Shown here piece by piece: positions 8,209-16,654 of a stretch of DNA of 64,000 nt (the stretch's first letter is position 1; every line of letters begins with the position of its first letter). The stretch covers positions 541,001-605,000 of the forward strand of contig NZ_CP077087.1 of assembly GCF_014268495.2 (NCBI RefSeq). Direction: 5' to 3'. Source of the DNA: Pseudomonas monsensis (GTDB lineage Bacteria; Pseudomonadota; Gammaproteobacteria; Pseudomonadales; Pseudomonadaceae). The notes beneath the pieces are model-generated. The model made no database searches. It was given only the letters and a program-made list of their open reading frames with translations, and was not told where the DNA came from. The translations under genes were made by a program, and so were the position numbers.

Positions 8209-9750
8209 ATGACGCAAGCCAATAACGCCGTGTACACCGATCTGAGTGTTGATGATCTGGTTAAAGAAGCCCTGAACCGCGGTGAGGGCGAGCTTGCCGA
8301 TACCGGCGCTCTGGTTGTTCGCACTGGTCATCGCACCGGTCGTTCGCCGGTTGACCGTTTCATCGTTGAAGAGCCTTCCACCCAGGCCGCTATCGCCTGG
8401 GGCCCGATCAACCGCAAGTTCCCGGCCGACAAGTTCGACGCGCTGTGGGCTCGCGTAGAAGCATTCAACAACGCGCAAGAGCATTTCGTTTCCCACGTGC
8501 ATGTAGGCGCGGCCGAAGATCACTACCTGGCCGTGAAAATGACCACTCAGACTGCCTGGCAGAACCTGTTCGGTCGTTGCCTGTTCATCAACCCGGCGCA
8601 GTACAACCCGGCCGGTCGTGAAGAGTGGCAAGTGCTCAACGTGGCCAACTTCGAGTGCGTGCCTGAGCGTGACGGCACCAACTCCGACGGTTGCGTGATC
8701 CTCAACTTCGCACAGAAGAAAGTGCTGATCGCCGGCATGCGTTACGCCGGTGAGATGAAGAAAGCCATGTTCTCCGTGCAGAACTTCCTGCTGCCGGCCG
8801 CTGACGTGCTGCCAATGCACTGCGCTGCCAACATCGGCGAAGAAGGCGACGTGACCCTGTTCTTCGGTCTGTCGGGCACCGGTAAAACCACCCTGTCGGC
8901 CGACGAAAGCCGTTACCTGATCGGTGACGACGAACACGGTTGGGGCGAAGGCGTTGTCTTCAACATCGAAGGCGGCTGCTATGCCAAGTGCATCGACCTG
9001 TCCGAGAAGAACGAGCCGGTCATCTGGAAAGCCATCAAGCACGGCGCTGTGCTGGAAAACGTTGTTATCGACGACGCCAAGCACGCCGACTACGCCGATG
9101 TCAGCCTGACCCAGAACAGCCGCGCGGCCTACCCGCTGGAGCACGTTGCCAAGCGTTCCGAGAAGAACCTGGGCGGCGAGCCAAACGCTGTGATCTTCCT
9201 GACCTGCGACCTGACCGGCGTCCTGCCGCCAGTGTCGATCCTCAACGAAGAACAAGCGGCCTACCACTTCCTGTCCGGCTACACCGCTCTGGTGGGCTCG
9301 ACTGAAATGGGTTCGGGCAGCGGCATCAAGTCGACCTTCTCCACCTGCTTCGGCGCGCCGTTCTTCCCGCGTCCGGCTGGCGAATACGCCGAGCTGCTGA
9401 TCAAACGTATCCGCGGCTTCGGCTCCAAGGTCTACCTGGTCAACACCGGCTGGACCGGCGGTGGCTACGGCGTCGGCAAACGCTTCAATATCCCGACCAC
9501 CCGCGCTGTGATCGCCGCGATCCAGAGCGGCGCGCTGATCGGTGCAGCCACCGAGCACCTGGACACCATCAACCTCGACGTGCCATTGGCCGTACCGGGC
9601 GTTGAAACCAACCTGCTCAACCCACGCAACACCTGGGCTGACAAGGCTGCGTACGACGAGGCTGCCAAAGCACTGGCCGGTCTGTTCATCGAGAACTTCA
9701 AGAAGTTCGAAGTGAGCGACGCGATCAAGGCTGCCGGTCCTAAGTTGTAA
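8209..9750 (+). CDS. pckA: Phosphoenolpyruvate carboxykinase (ATP)
   Basis: 513 residues from the ATG at 8209 (MTQANNAVYTDLSV); the open frame extends 36 codons further up, but those codons overlap the likely promoter. It converts oxaloacetate and ATP to phosphoenolpyruvate, ADP and CO2, the first step of gluconeogenesis. Visible: the kinase-1a P-loop GLSGTGKTT at 220-228 followed by LSADESR, the metal site GDDEHGWGEG, and RTGHRTGRSP near the N terminus. Length fits the ATP-dependent enzyme. A strong terminator follows, so it is a single-gene unit. Confidence 0.96.
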   Translation: MTQANNAVYTDLSVDDLVKEALNRGEGELADTGALVVRTGHRTGRSPVDRFIVEEPSTQAAIAWGPINRKFPADKFDALWARVEAFNNAQEHFVSHVHVGAAEDHYLAVKMTTQTAWQNLFGRCLFINPAQYNPAGREEWQVLNVANFECVPERDGTNSDGCVILNFAQKKVLIAGMRYAGEMKKAMFSVQNFLLPAADVLPMHCAANIGEEGDVTLFFGLSGTGKTTLSADESRYLIGDDEHGWGEGVVFNIEGGCYAKCIDLSEKNEPVIWKAIKHGAVLENVVIDDAKHADYADVSLTQNSRAAYPLEHVAKRSEKNLGGEPNAVIFLTCDLTGVLPPVSILNEEQAAYHFLSGYTALVGSTEMGSGSGIKSTFSTCFGAPFFPRPAGEYAELLIKRIRGFGSKVYLVNTGWTGGGYGVGKRFNIPTTRAVIAAIQSGALIGAATEHLDTINLDVPLAVPGVETNLLNPRNTWADKAAYDEAAKALAGLFIENFKKFEVSDAIKAAGPKL

Positions 9751-9770
9751 GATCGGTTTGCAGCGATGAG

Positions 9771-9797
9771 AAAGCCGCCTCTTGGGGCGGCTTTTTT
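9771..9797 (+). terminator. Intrinsic terminator of pckA
   Basis: AAAGCCGCC pairs with GGCGGCTTT and is followed by a T run, 20 bases after the pckA stop. Confidence 0.88.
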
Positions 9798-10132
9798 GTG
9801 GGCGAGTGGAAAGTGCTCACAGGTGGACTGCCATTATTCCCGCAGAATTCGAGCTGAACAGCCAGAATAAAGCCACTTGAGTGGCGGGGCATTCTCAGTA
9901 CCCCCGGCTTTCACGGCCATTGCTGCCGGGCCTGGATTATTCGCAGCATTTCTACGCATCGGTCTTTGATCGCGTGGACGATGCTGTAGTCGGAGGCCGC
10001 AGCCGTTCCTCGTGTTACTTCGATTCTGCCTCTTCTGTACAGGGTCGGTCGTTGGCGGCGAATTTCCCTTTGATTCGAACAACTCGTCGAGATCAGTTGC
10101 TGCTTCAGGGGGGACCTGACTAATGCCTGTTA
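9798..10132. other. Intergenic stretch with no supported gene
   Basis: Two open frames of about 80 codons exist on opposite strands, but neither has a ribosome binding site or a recognisable motif. I see no RNA gene or repeat. Confidence 0.5.
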
Positions 10133-10432
10133 TCAGGCCGGAGCCTTCCAGTTGAGCATTTGCTGTTGCGCAACCTGCAGCAGGTCACAGCCATCCTGCG
10201 TCAGCAGATATAGCGCGTGGGTGATGTGCGGGATGTCTTCGACATCGGCCTGTTTGAAGTTGAGGCAGTAGAGGGTGCGTAGCAGGTCGCTTGAAGCACG
10301 CAGGCGCTGCACGGCGCATTCGAGGATGTCTTGTGGATTGGCGGCTGTGTCGATGACCAGAGGCTTGGTGTCGGTGAGGTTGGATTCGAGCGGACGGTAG
10401 CGATCGGTCGTGAATTGATTCCATGTTTTCAA
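10133..10432 (-). CDS. Small protein of unknown function
   Basis: 99 residues (MKTWNQFTTDRYRPLESN...). No signal peptide or membrane segment. The second half is a run of likely helices (DILECAVQRLRASSDLLRTL, then HITHALYLLTQDGCDLL). The layout recalls the short DUF3077/DUF6124-type proteins that are abundant in Pseudomonas, but I cannot confirm membership. Its ATG overlaps the stop of the preceding small gene in an ATGA arrangement, which suggests translational coupling of the two. Confidence 0.6.
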   Translation of the reverse strand: MKTWNQFTTDRYRPLESNLTDTKPLVIDTAANPQDILECAVQRLRASSDLLRTLYCLNFKQADVEDIPHITHALYLLTQDGCDLLQVAQQQMLNWKAPA

Positions 10433-10665
10433 TGTTCTTGATCCTCAAATGAAGGTGTCCCAAACAAAGCCGCCATAAAAACTGCAGGCAATTGGATACC
10501 GGCGACATACAGCGGACGCTTATGCACGTTCCATTCGAGTGACCAGGCCCGAGCCGCTGATTTGGCAGCGACCGTCACGACTATAGGTATGAGCAACCCT
10601 GGTGCGAAAGGCGACATAGCGTTGTGTTTTGCAGGAACCGGATGAAGCGTTGACAGGCTTTTCAC
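10429..10665 (-). CDS. Small hypothetical protein, coupled to the next gene
   Basis: 78 residues from a GTG at 10665 with AGGCGA eight bases ahead; an internal ATG at 10617 would give 62 residues. It contains one hydrophobic stretch (FAPGLLIPIVVTVAAKSAA) and a second weaker one, so it could be membrane-associated. The four-base overlap with the next gene is the main reason to believe it is translated. I do not recognise a family. Confidence 0.4.
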   Translation of the reverse strand: MKSLSTLHPVPAKHNAMSPFAPGLLIPIVVTVAAKSAARAWSLEWNVHKRPLYVAGIQLPAVFMAALFGTPSFEDQEH

Positions 10666-10740
10666 CGTTGCTTCGCCTGATATTTGAACAGGCTCGCTCA
10701 GGTCGGCCGATCGGTAGCTTCAGCCTCTGTGACCACTATA

Positions 10741-10972
10741 GAAGGGCGCCCTAGAGCGAAACAAGACGGCCAAAATGGACAGGTTTCGTAGGGGTTTTTC
10801 CGAGGTTTGGGCATTTGCCCTACGCATTTTCATGGGGTTCTCAAGGCAAAACCCTTAGGCGAGAATTTTCCTACGGTTTTCTCAGGCACTTCGCCAAAAA
10901 GCGCTGTAAGGTGCGCGCCAGAATCTGTAGGACATTTCCAAACGTCCGATACGCGCTTAAAGGGAATTAGGT
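10741..10972 (+). promoter_or_regulatory. Long structured leader before the 10973 gene
   Basis: From 10666 to 10972 no gene is seen. The part before the secreted protein gene holds a palindrome AGGGCGCCCT (10743-10752), a 7-base inverted repeat CGTAGGG/CCCTACG (10787-10793 and 10818-10824), GGGCATTTGCCC, and further CCTACG/GTAGG words. It reads like a regulated leader, but the regulator is unknown. Confidence 0.35.
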
Positions 10973-11476
10973 ATGCAGTGGCTACGAGTGGCCTCGATCG
11001 TATGGCTGTGGGTCAATGGTTTTCACTTGGTGATTGCCGCTGAGTTGGGCAATGCTCCAGTGTCGAGTCAGCTGGATCGAACCGGTTGGCCGGATGCCCT
11101 CACCAGTCAGGCGAATGTCGACACAGCCTCGCGTGCCGAAGTACTGATGTTCGGCAAGGCGTTGCTGGCCAGCGAGGCTCTGGACGAGTCAGGGCTCAAG
11201 CAGCGGCTGGGTGTGGCGCAGGTGCAGCTCAAATCGATCAGACGGGTGCGCGACAACTTGTGGGATCGCTTGCTGAGTACCTATCGCACTGCCAGCCTCG
11301 ATTGCGACGAGCAAGTGTTTTGTCCCAGGGTGCGCAGCGTCGCGGACTTGCGGCAACTGGCGGCAGCGTTCACCGGCGATATCAGCCCTGCCCATACACT
11401 GTGGGTGAGCAACAGCCAGCGTGTGCATGAGCAGATCCTGAACGAGCAGTTGCGTGTGGCGGTGTTGCGGCCCTGA
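10973..11476 (+). CDS. Secreted protein of unknown function
   Basis: 167 residues with an N-terminal signal peptide (MQWLRVASIVWLWVNGFHLVIAA, likely cut after an alanine around 22-23), so periplasmic. The mature part has a helical stretch (LKQRLGVAQVQLKSIRRVRD) and two cysteines in DCDEQVFC that could form a disulfide. I do not recognise the family. The 307-base region in front contains several inverted repeats. The gene is convergent with the small lipoprotein gene, five bases apart. Confidence 0.7.
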   Translation: MQWLRVASIVWLWVNGFHLVIAAELGNAPVSSQLDRTGWPDALTSQANVDTASRAEVLMFGKALLASEALDESGLKQRLGVAQVQLKSIRRVRDNLWDRLLSTYRTASLDCDEQVFCPRVRSVADLRQLAAAFTGDISPAHTLWVSNSQRVHEQILNEQLRVAVLRP

Positions 11477-11481
11477 CTCAA

Positions 11482-11613
11482 TCAGCCCAGGGACGCGCCA
11501 TCCTTCGCCACGAAAATGGCGAGTTCCGGAGTGTCACCGGGAAACGGCATGCATCCGCTCAGCAACAGCGACGCGATGAAGAGGGCGAGGGGCAATTTCA
11601 GTGTGTTCGACAT
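11482..11613 (-). CDS. Small lipoprotein
   Basis: 43 residues from the ATG at 11613; AAAGGA stands seven bases before this ATG and too close to the alternative at 11619. The N terminus MSNTLKLPLALFIASLLLSG ends at a cysteine, a good lipobox (LLSGC), so the mature product is only about 24 residues anchored in a membrane. No function can be inferred. Confidence 0.6.
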   Translation of the reverse strand: MSNTLKLPLALFIASLLLSGCMPFPGDTPELAIFVAKDGASLG

Positions 11614-11855
11614 GGTCATTCCTTTGTGAGGTTGCGTACATATCGCCGTCCTGGCGTTATGTGGAGAGTGAAGCGGGCACGTTAGCGCGGTGCCGGAAAA
11701 CACCGCGATAAACAAATCGGGCCGTTTGTTTCAGTCTGTGACCGGGCGTCCGGGGCTGTATCATTCCGTATTGGTTTGCCCCCCGACCTTTTCTCGACTC
11801 GCTGCGATCGCCCGCTAGGCTGTTGGCATGGCAGCGGTCAAAGGAGTGACAGCGA

Positions 11856-13784
11856 ATGCACAACACCCTGGAACAGGTTTTCGGTTATCCACAGTTTCGA
11901 CCCGGTCAGGAGCAGGCCATCAGCGCTGTATTGGCCGGGCGCTCGGCGGCGGCGATTTTCCCCACCGGCTCGGGCAAATCCCTGTGTTATCAAGTGTCGG
12001 CAGTGCTGCTGCCGCATCTGACGCTGGTGGTTTCACCGTTGCTGGCGCTGATGCAGGATCAACTGGCGTTCCTGCAACGCCACGGCATCCCGGCAGGCAG
12101 CATCGATTCGGCACAGAGCCGCGACGACGCCAATGACGTCATGGCTCGTGCTCGCTCCGGTGAGCTGAAGATTCTGATGGTCTCGGTCGAGCGCCTGAAA
12201 AACGAGCGATTTCGCAACTTCCTGCAGCAGGTGCCGATCTCGTTGCTGGTGGTGGACGAGGCGCACTGCATCTCGGAATGGGGCCACAATTTCCGTCCCG
12301 ACTACCTCAAGCTGCCGGACTATCAGCGCCAGTTCAACATTCCCCAAGCCCTGCTGCTGACGGCCACCGCTACGCCGAAAGTCATCGCCGACATGCAGGC
12401 CAGATTCGCCATTGCCGCCGAGGACGTGGTGACCACCGGTTTCTATCGGCCCAATCTCAACCTGCTGGTGGAACCGGTGCGCGCTCAGGACAAGCGCCGG
12501 CGCCTGGTGGAATGGATGGCCGAACGGCAGGGGCAGCCGGGCATCGTCTACGTCACCCTGCAGAAAACCGCCGAGCACGTCGCCGAACACCTTGTACGAA
12601 ATGGCATACAGGCCGAGGCCTATCACGCCGGGTTGCCCAATGATCAGCGTGAAGCCATCCAGAAACGCTTCATGGCCGGGCAGTCCAAGTGCATTGTCGC
12701 GACCATTGCGTTCGGCATGGGCATCGACAAGAGCGACATCCGCCAGGTGGTGCATTTCGACTTGCCCAAATCCATCGAAAACTACAGCCAGGAAATCGGT
12801 CGGGCAGGGCGCGACGGGCAGCCCTCGGATTGTCTGGTGCTGGCCAATCGCGACAGCCTCAACGTGCTGGAAAACTTCGTTTACGGCGACACGCCGGAGC
12901 GTGACGGTATTCGGTATGTGCTCGATGAATTGCACGCATCGGTGCCTGAGGGGCAGTGGGAATTTCTGCTCGGACCGCTGGCGGATCAGAGCAACATCCG
13001 CGCGTTGCCGCTCAAGACTTTGCTGGTGCAGCTGGAGCTGCGCGGGTTGATCGCTCCGCGCTACGCCTATTACGCCGAATACCGTTTCAAATACCTGCTG
13101 GAGCCTGAGGCATTGCTCGAGCGCTTCGAGGGCGAGCGCAGGGACTTTGTCGCGGCGATCATCCACACCTCAAGCCGTGCACGTACCTGGGCGACCGTGA
13201 ATTTCGAGGCAATGTACACGCAGTATTCCGCTGAGCGCAGTCGGGTGGTGAAGGCCCTGGATTACTTTCAGGAAAAGGGCTGGATCGAACTTGAAAGCAA
13301 GCAGATGACCGAGGTCTACAGCGTGCTGCAGAGTGACTTCGACAGCGCTGTTTTGAGCGGTGAGCTGCATGCTTACTTCACTCGCCACGAACAAGCCGAA
13401 GTGGCGCGGATACACGCGATGCTTGAACTGTTCTCGACCGAGCGTTGCCTGGGGTATCGCCTGGCCGAGTACTTCGGTGATCACCAGGCGCCCGAGCGGT
13501 GCGGGCATTGCTCAGTGTGTCATGGCCACATCGCGCGTCTGCCGGCGCCACCGCAGTTGCCATCGCTTGTGGATAAAAGTTTCCCGGCGCTGTGCGGTGA
13601 TTTTATCCACAAGCATGAACAGCATGCAGGCAGTGTTCCGACGGCGGAGCGGCTGACACGGTTTCTGTGCGGGATCAGTGTGCCGTTGTTTACCAGGCTC
13701 AAGGCGCGGACGATCTCCGGGTATGCGGCGCTCGAGGAATATCCCTACGCCGACGTGCGCCGCTGGGTTGAGGAACACCTCTGA
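11856..13784 (+). CDS. RecQ-family ATP-dependent DNA helicase
   Basis: 642 residues. Helicase superfamily 2: Walker A FPTGSGKS with K41, DEAH box 134-137 (VVDEAHCISEWGHNFRP), motif III TATATP, motif VI QEIGRAGRDGQPSD. After the helicase core comes a four-cysteine cluster (RCLGYR...ERCGHCSVCHG) near residue 540, as in RecQ zinc domains. The last 80 residues do not look like an HRDC domain, so this is a RecQ paralogue rather than the canonical RecQ. Likely cytoplasmic DNA repair role. Two DnaA-box-like 9-mers in an inverted repeat lie within its coding sequence. Confidence 0.9.
   Translation: MHNTLEQVFGYPQFRPGQEQAISAVLAGRSAAAIFPTGSGKSLCYQVSAVLLPHLTLVVSPLLALMQDQLAFLQRHGIPAGSIDSAQSRDDANDVMARARSGELKILMVSVERLKNERFRNFLQQVPISLLVVDEAHCISEWGHNFRPDYLKLPDYQRQFNIPQALLLTATATPKVIADMQARFAIAAEDVVTTGFYRPNLNLLVEPVRAQDKRRRLVEWMAERQGQPGIVYVTLQKTAEHVAEHLVRNGIQAEAYHAGLPNDQREAIQKRFMAGQSKCIVATIAFGMGIDKSDIRQVVHFDLPKSIENYSQEIGRAGRDGQPSDCLVLANRDSLNVLENFVYGDTPERDGIRYVLDELHASVPEGQWEFLLGPLADQSNIRALPLKTLLVQLELRGLIAPRYAYYAEYRFKYLLEPEALLERFEGERRDFVAAIIHTSSRARTWATVNFEAMYTQYSAERSRVVKALDYFQEKGWIELESKQMTEVYSVLQSDFDSAVLSGELHAYFTRHEQAEVARIHAMLELFSTERCLGYRLAEYFGDHQAPERCGHCSVCHGHIARLPAPPQLPSLVDKSFPALCGDFIHKHEQHAGSVPTAERLTRFLCGISVPLFTRLKARTISGYAALEEYPYADVRRWVEEHL
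13565..13614. repeat. 14-base inverted repeat containing two DnaA-box 9-mers
   Basis: GCTTGTGGATAAAA (13565-13578) and TTTTATCCACAAGC (13601-13614) are perfect complements around a 22-base spacer. Each arm contains the consensus DnaA box TTATCCACA. The element is inside the RecQ-like coding region. Confidence 0.6.
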
Positions 13785-13917
13785 TCTTTTTGTAGGCGCT
13801 GGCGCGAGTGGGGTTTATCCATCCGCTGAATGTCGATCATCACGGTAATAAACTTCAAAAAGCGTGATTGGCTGACTATGGTGAAGGCTGTCTTCGGATC
13901 GCCAACAAGAGAACAAC

Positions 13918-15144
13918 ATGAGCCAGACATCCTTCGATATTCAGCAGGCTGCCGTGATCGGCGCGGGCACTATGGGGCGCGGCATTGTCATGTGCCTGGC
14001 TAATGCCGGCGTTGCAGTGCAATGGGTGGATAACAATCCACAGATGCTTGAGCAGGCACTGGCCGCAGTAGCCGACACTTACGCACACAACGTGCGGCAG
14101 GGGCGGATTGATCAGGCTGAAGCCGATGTACGCCTCGCCCGGGTCAGTGCAGCGGCGGATTACGCGGCGATCCGTAATGTCGATCTGGTGATTGAAGCGG
14201 TGTACGAGAACCTTGAGCTCAAGCAGAAGATCTTTCGCGAACTCGATGGCTTGTTGAAACCCGAAGCATTGTTGGCGAGCAATACCTCGGCGCTGGATAT
14301 CGACGCGATTGCCGCGGTAACCCGACGCCCGGCTCAGGTGCTGGGCCTGCACTTTTTCAGTCCGGCACACATCATGAAATTGCTGGAGATCGTGCGAGGT
14401 GCACAGACTTCGCCGACGGTCCTGGAGGCCGCACTGGCCCTGGGCAAGCGCATGGGCAAGGTCAGTGTGGTGTCGGGCAACTGCCACGGCTTTATCGGCA
14501 ATCGCATGCTGCATCCGTATGTGCTGGAGGCACGCAAGATGCTCCTCGAAGGCGCTTATCCACAGCAGGTGGATGCGGCGTTGCAGGGTTTCGGTTTTGC
14601 CATGGGGCCGTTCCGCATGTACGACGTGGTCGGCATCGATCTGGAGTGGCGTGCCCGCGAGTTGGCCGGCGAAGGCCAGGATGCGCCAGAGGTTCAGGTG
14701 GATAACCGCTTGTGCGAGCTGGGCCGGTTTGGACAGAAGTCCGGCAACGGTTACTACCATTACGAGCCGGGCAGTCGTCAGGCCGAGCATGATCCTGAGG
14801 TCGATGCGTTGGTGTTGCAGGTCAGCGAAGGGTTGGGCTTCCAGCGCCGCGAGATCGGCCCGGAGGAGATCCTGGAGCGCAGTCTTCTGGCATTGGTCAA
14901 CGAGGGGGCAAAGATTTTGCAGGAAGGCATCGCCCAATCGGCACACGACATTGATTTGGTGTACCTGAACGGCTACGGCTTCCCGGCAGACAAGGGCGGC
15001 CCGATGGCCTGGGCGGATCAGCAGGGGCTGGCGGACATTCATCAGCGCTTGCTGGCGCTGGAGACGCGTCAGGGCGATCAGTGGAAACCGGCGCGGTTGA
15101 TTGGCGAGTTGGCCGCGCAGGGCAAGGGGTTTGCTCAAGCTTAG
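13918..15144 (+). CDS. 3-hydroxyacyl-CoA dehydrogenase
   Basis: 408 residues. The N-terminal Rossmann fold has GAGTMGRGI (residues 16-24) and an acidic D at the end of strand 2 (WVDNNP) that selects NAD. Then come SNTSALDID, GLHFFSPAHIMKLLEIV and GFIGNRML, all typical of the FadB/HBDH family; two C-terminal 3HCDH domains follow (LLALVNEGAKIL, YLNGYGFPADKGGPM). There is no enoyl-CoA hydratase part, so it is a stand-alone dehydrogenase of fatty-acid or similar beta-oxidation. In P. aeruginosa I recall this gene (PA5188) sharing a cluster with acyl-CoA dehydrogenase and the thioesterase found here after the IS element. Confidence 0.92.
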   Translation: MSQTSFDIQQAAVIGAGTMGRGIVMCLANAGVAVQWVDNNPQMLEQALAAVADTYAHNVRQGRIDQAEADVRLARVSAAADYAAIRNVDLVIEAVYENLELKQKIFRELDGLLKPEALLASNTSALDIDAIAAVTRRPAQVLGLHFFSPAHIMKLLEIVRGAQTSPTVLEAALALGKRMGKVSVVSGNCHGFIGNRMLHPYVLEARKMLLEGAYPQQVDAALQGFGFAMGPFRMYDVVGIDLEWRARELAGEGQDAPEVQVDNRLCELGRFGQKSGNGYYHYEPGSRQAEHDPEVDALVLQVSEGLGFQRREIGPEEILERSLLALVNEGAKILQEGIAQSAHDIDLVYLNGYGFPADKGGPMAWADQQGLADIHQRLLALETRQGDQWKPARLIGELAAQGKGFAQA

Positions 15145-15308
15145 TGTTACGGCGAAAATCGGTCCCCCTCACCCCAGCCCGCTCCCCCAAGGGGGGCGAG
15201 GGGGAAGGGAGCCGATCTGCGTGGGTTTCAGCATTCGAGTTCGACTCGACAGTTCAGGTCGGTGTATTTCGAGAAAACACCTCGGTCAGTCCCCTCTCCC
15301 TCTGGGAG

Positions 15309-16593
15309 TGTATGTACCGGAGACATGGTGGACACATGTTCGGAGACATGGTGGACGGTTTTAGATCTTCTTACCTGCCATAACGATCTGCAAGTTCAAG
15401 TCGATTCGGGCGATGCGATGTCTACTCCAGTAGACATCGTGGATGCCGTCCTCCGTCGTTTCCCGGATAGCTACTGACTTCCCGTAAAAAGCTTTCCCGA
15501 CTGTGTATTCACGGTTCCTCCAGTAGATCTCGCCCTTTACCTGAACCTTCCTGACCACATCACCATCGTCGTACTCCGGCGCTGCGGGTTGCTCCTGATA
15601 TTCCCTTGAGCTGCTGCTGTACCGAGTAGCAGGAACCTGCATGTCCAGCGCTTGATGCGGGCGCTTCTGGTTGTAAATATCACGCCAGATATCAAACGCC
15701 CGTTGCGCGCTGTTGAGATCGTTAAAGTGCTGACCCTGGAGGACTTCATTTTTCAGACTGCGGTGGAAGCGTTCCAGCTTTCCTTGGGTTTGCGGATGAT
15801 AAGGTCGAGAGTGGCCGACCTTGATGCCTTGACTCATCAGCCAGACCTCCAGCGCGGTATAAACGCCTGTCTGATCACCCCATGGAGAGCCGTTGTCCAT
15901 CGTCATGCGCAAAGGCAGGCCATAGCGCCGAAAGGCCCGGACCAGATGCTCCTGGACGGTGTCGCGCTGCTCATTGATACACGCCGCGATGCACAGTGAA
16001 AACCGCGAATGATCGTCCAGTATCGTCAACGGATGGCAACGCCCCTGACCCAGACTGATATGCCCCTTGAAGTCCATCTGCCAAAGATCGTTGGGCGCTT
16101 CATGCTCAAAACGGATAAACGGTTTGATCTCGGCGGCCTTTGGATCAACGCGTGAATGACGCTGTAAAACCGCATGCACGGTACTGACCGAAGGCATCAC
16201 TAAGCCGTTGTCTTCCAACACACGTTTGAGCTTGCGAGCGCCCCAGGCCGCGTACTCCTGACTCACGGTCAAAATCTGCTGTTCAACCTCATCAGCACAT
16301 CGCTTGGGTGATGTCTTCGGTCGTCGAGACTGATCGTTCAGTCCTTCTGCACCCAGGTTTTCAAACCTGTTAAGCCATTTATAGGCGGTGCTTGGGCTGA
16401 TATTAAATCGACGGCAAAGCTGCCGGACATTGGCCCCTTCTTGCCGAGCCAAAAGCACGAATTCTGAACGAAGCTGCACAGTGGACACCTCTTCCCAAGA
16501 CACAGGTCATCTCCTTAGTGATGAGCAATGTGCCTATTAAAAAGTGTCCACCATGTCTCCGAACACCTGTCCACCATGTGTCCGGTACATACA
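15309..16593. mobile_element. IS481-family insertion sequence, complete, 1285 bp
   Basis: The left end is TGTATGTACCGGAGACATGG and the right end reads the same in reverse complement except one base in that stretch (GGACACATGG). The terminal repeats extend about 48 bases and each contains two copies of a CGGAGACATGGTGGAC-like word, probably transposase sites. A 5-base target duplication GGGAG flanks it (15304-15308 and 16594-16598). It carries a single intact transposase gene on the reverse strand, so it may still be active. Confidence 0.92.
15361..16503 (-). CDS. IS481-family transposase
   Basis: 380 residues. The N terminus has a helix-turn-helix (LCRRFNISPSTAYKWLNRF) and a linker (RRPKTSPKR). 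The integrase core follows with the DDE triad: D in LWQMDFKGH, D in MTMDNGSPWG and E in QGKLERFHRSLK, then the YNQKRPHQALD block typical of IS481 and related IS3-like enzymes. A C-terminal beta domain ends the protein. No frameshift or stop interrupts it. It lies inside the inverted repeats 15309-16593, and gene ends match the element ends, so it is the sole cargo. Confidence 0.95.
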   Translation of the reverse strand: MSWEEVSTVQLRSEFVLLARQEGANVRQLCRRFNISPSTAYKWLNRFENLGAEGLNDQSRRPKTSPKRCADEVEQQILTVSQEYAAWGARKLKRVLEDNGLVMPSVSTVHAVLQRHSRVDPKAAEIKPFIRFEHEAPNDLWQMDFKGHISLGQGRCHPLTILDDHSRFSLCIAACINEQRDTVQEHLVRAFRRYGLPLRMTMDNGSPWGDQTGVYTALEVWLMSQGIKVGHSRPYHPQTQGKLERFHRSLKNEVLQGQHFNDLNSAQRAFDIWRDIYNQKRPHQALDMQVPATRYSSSSREYQEQPAAPEYDDGDVVRKVQVKGEIYWRNREYTVGKAFYGKSVAIRETTEDGIHDVYWSRHRIARIDLNLQIVMAGKKI

Positions 16594-16654
16594 GGGAGAG
16601 GGCTAGGGTGAGGGCAAGCGGCCTCACTGAAAAAACAGGAGAGTCAGCCCAACC

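Larger units (their letters stand above)
15165..16614. repeat. Intergenic palindromic repeat element, split by an IS
   Basis: Begins CCCCTCACCCCAGCCC and ends, beyond the insertion, with AGGGCTAGGGTGAGGG. Removing the insertion and one copy of its target duplication leaves about 160 bases with inverted ends, clearly related to the intact copy at 25037-25215 (shared GCCGAT, CAGGTCG, CTCGGTCAGTCCCCTCTC). The outer ends resemble a MITE or a pair of REP-type palindromes. Confidence 0.75.

Noticed and set aside
8161..9558. 465-codon reverse open frame opposite pckA
   Set aside because: Shadow of pckA; no motif or ribosome binding site.
9881..10123. 80-codon plus-strand frame
   Set aside because: No ribosome binding site, no motif, and an equally long frame on the other strand.
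13918..15144. FadB-type bifunctional enzyme
   Set aside because: There is no enoyl-CoA hydratase domain; the protein starts directly with the NAD-binding fold.
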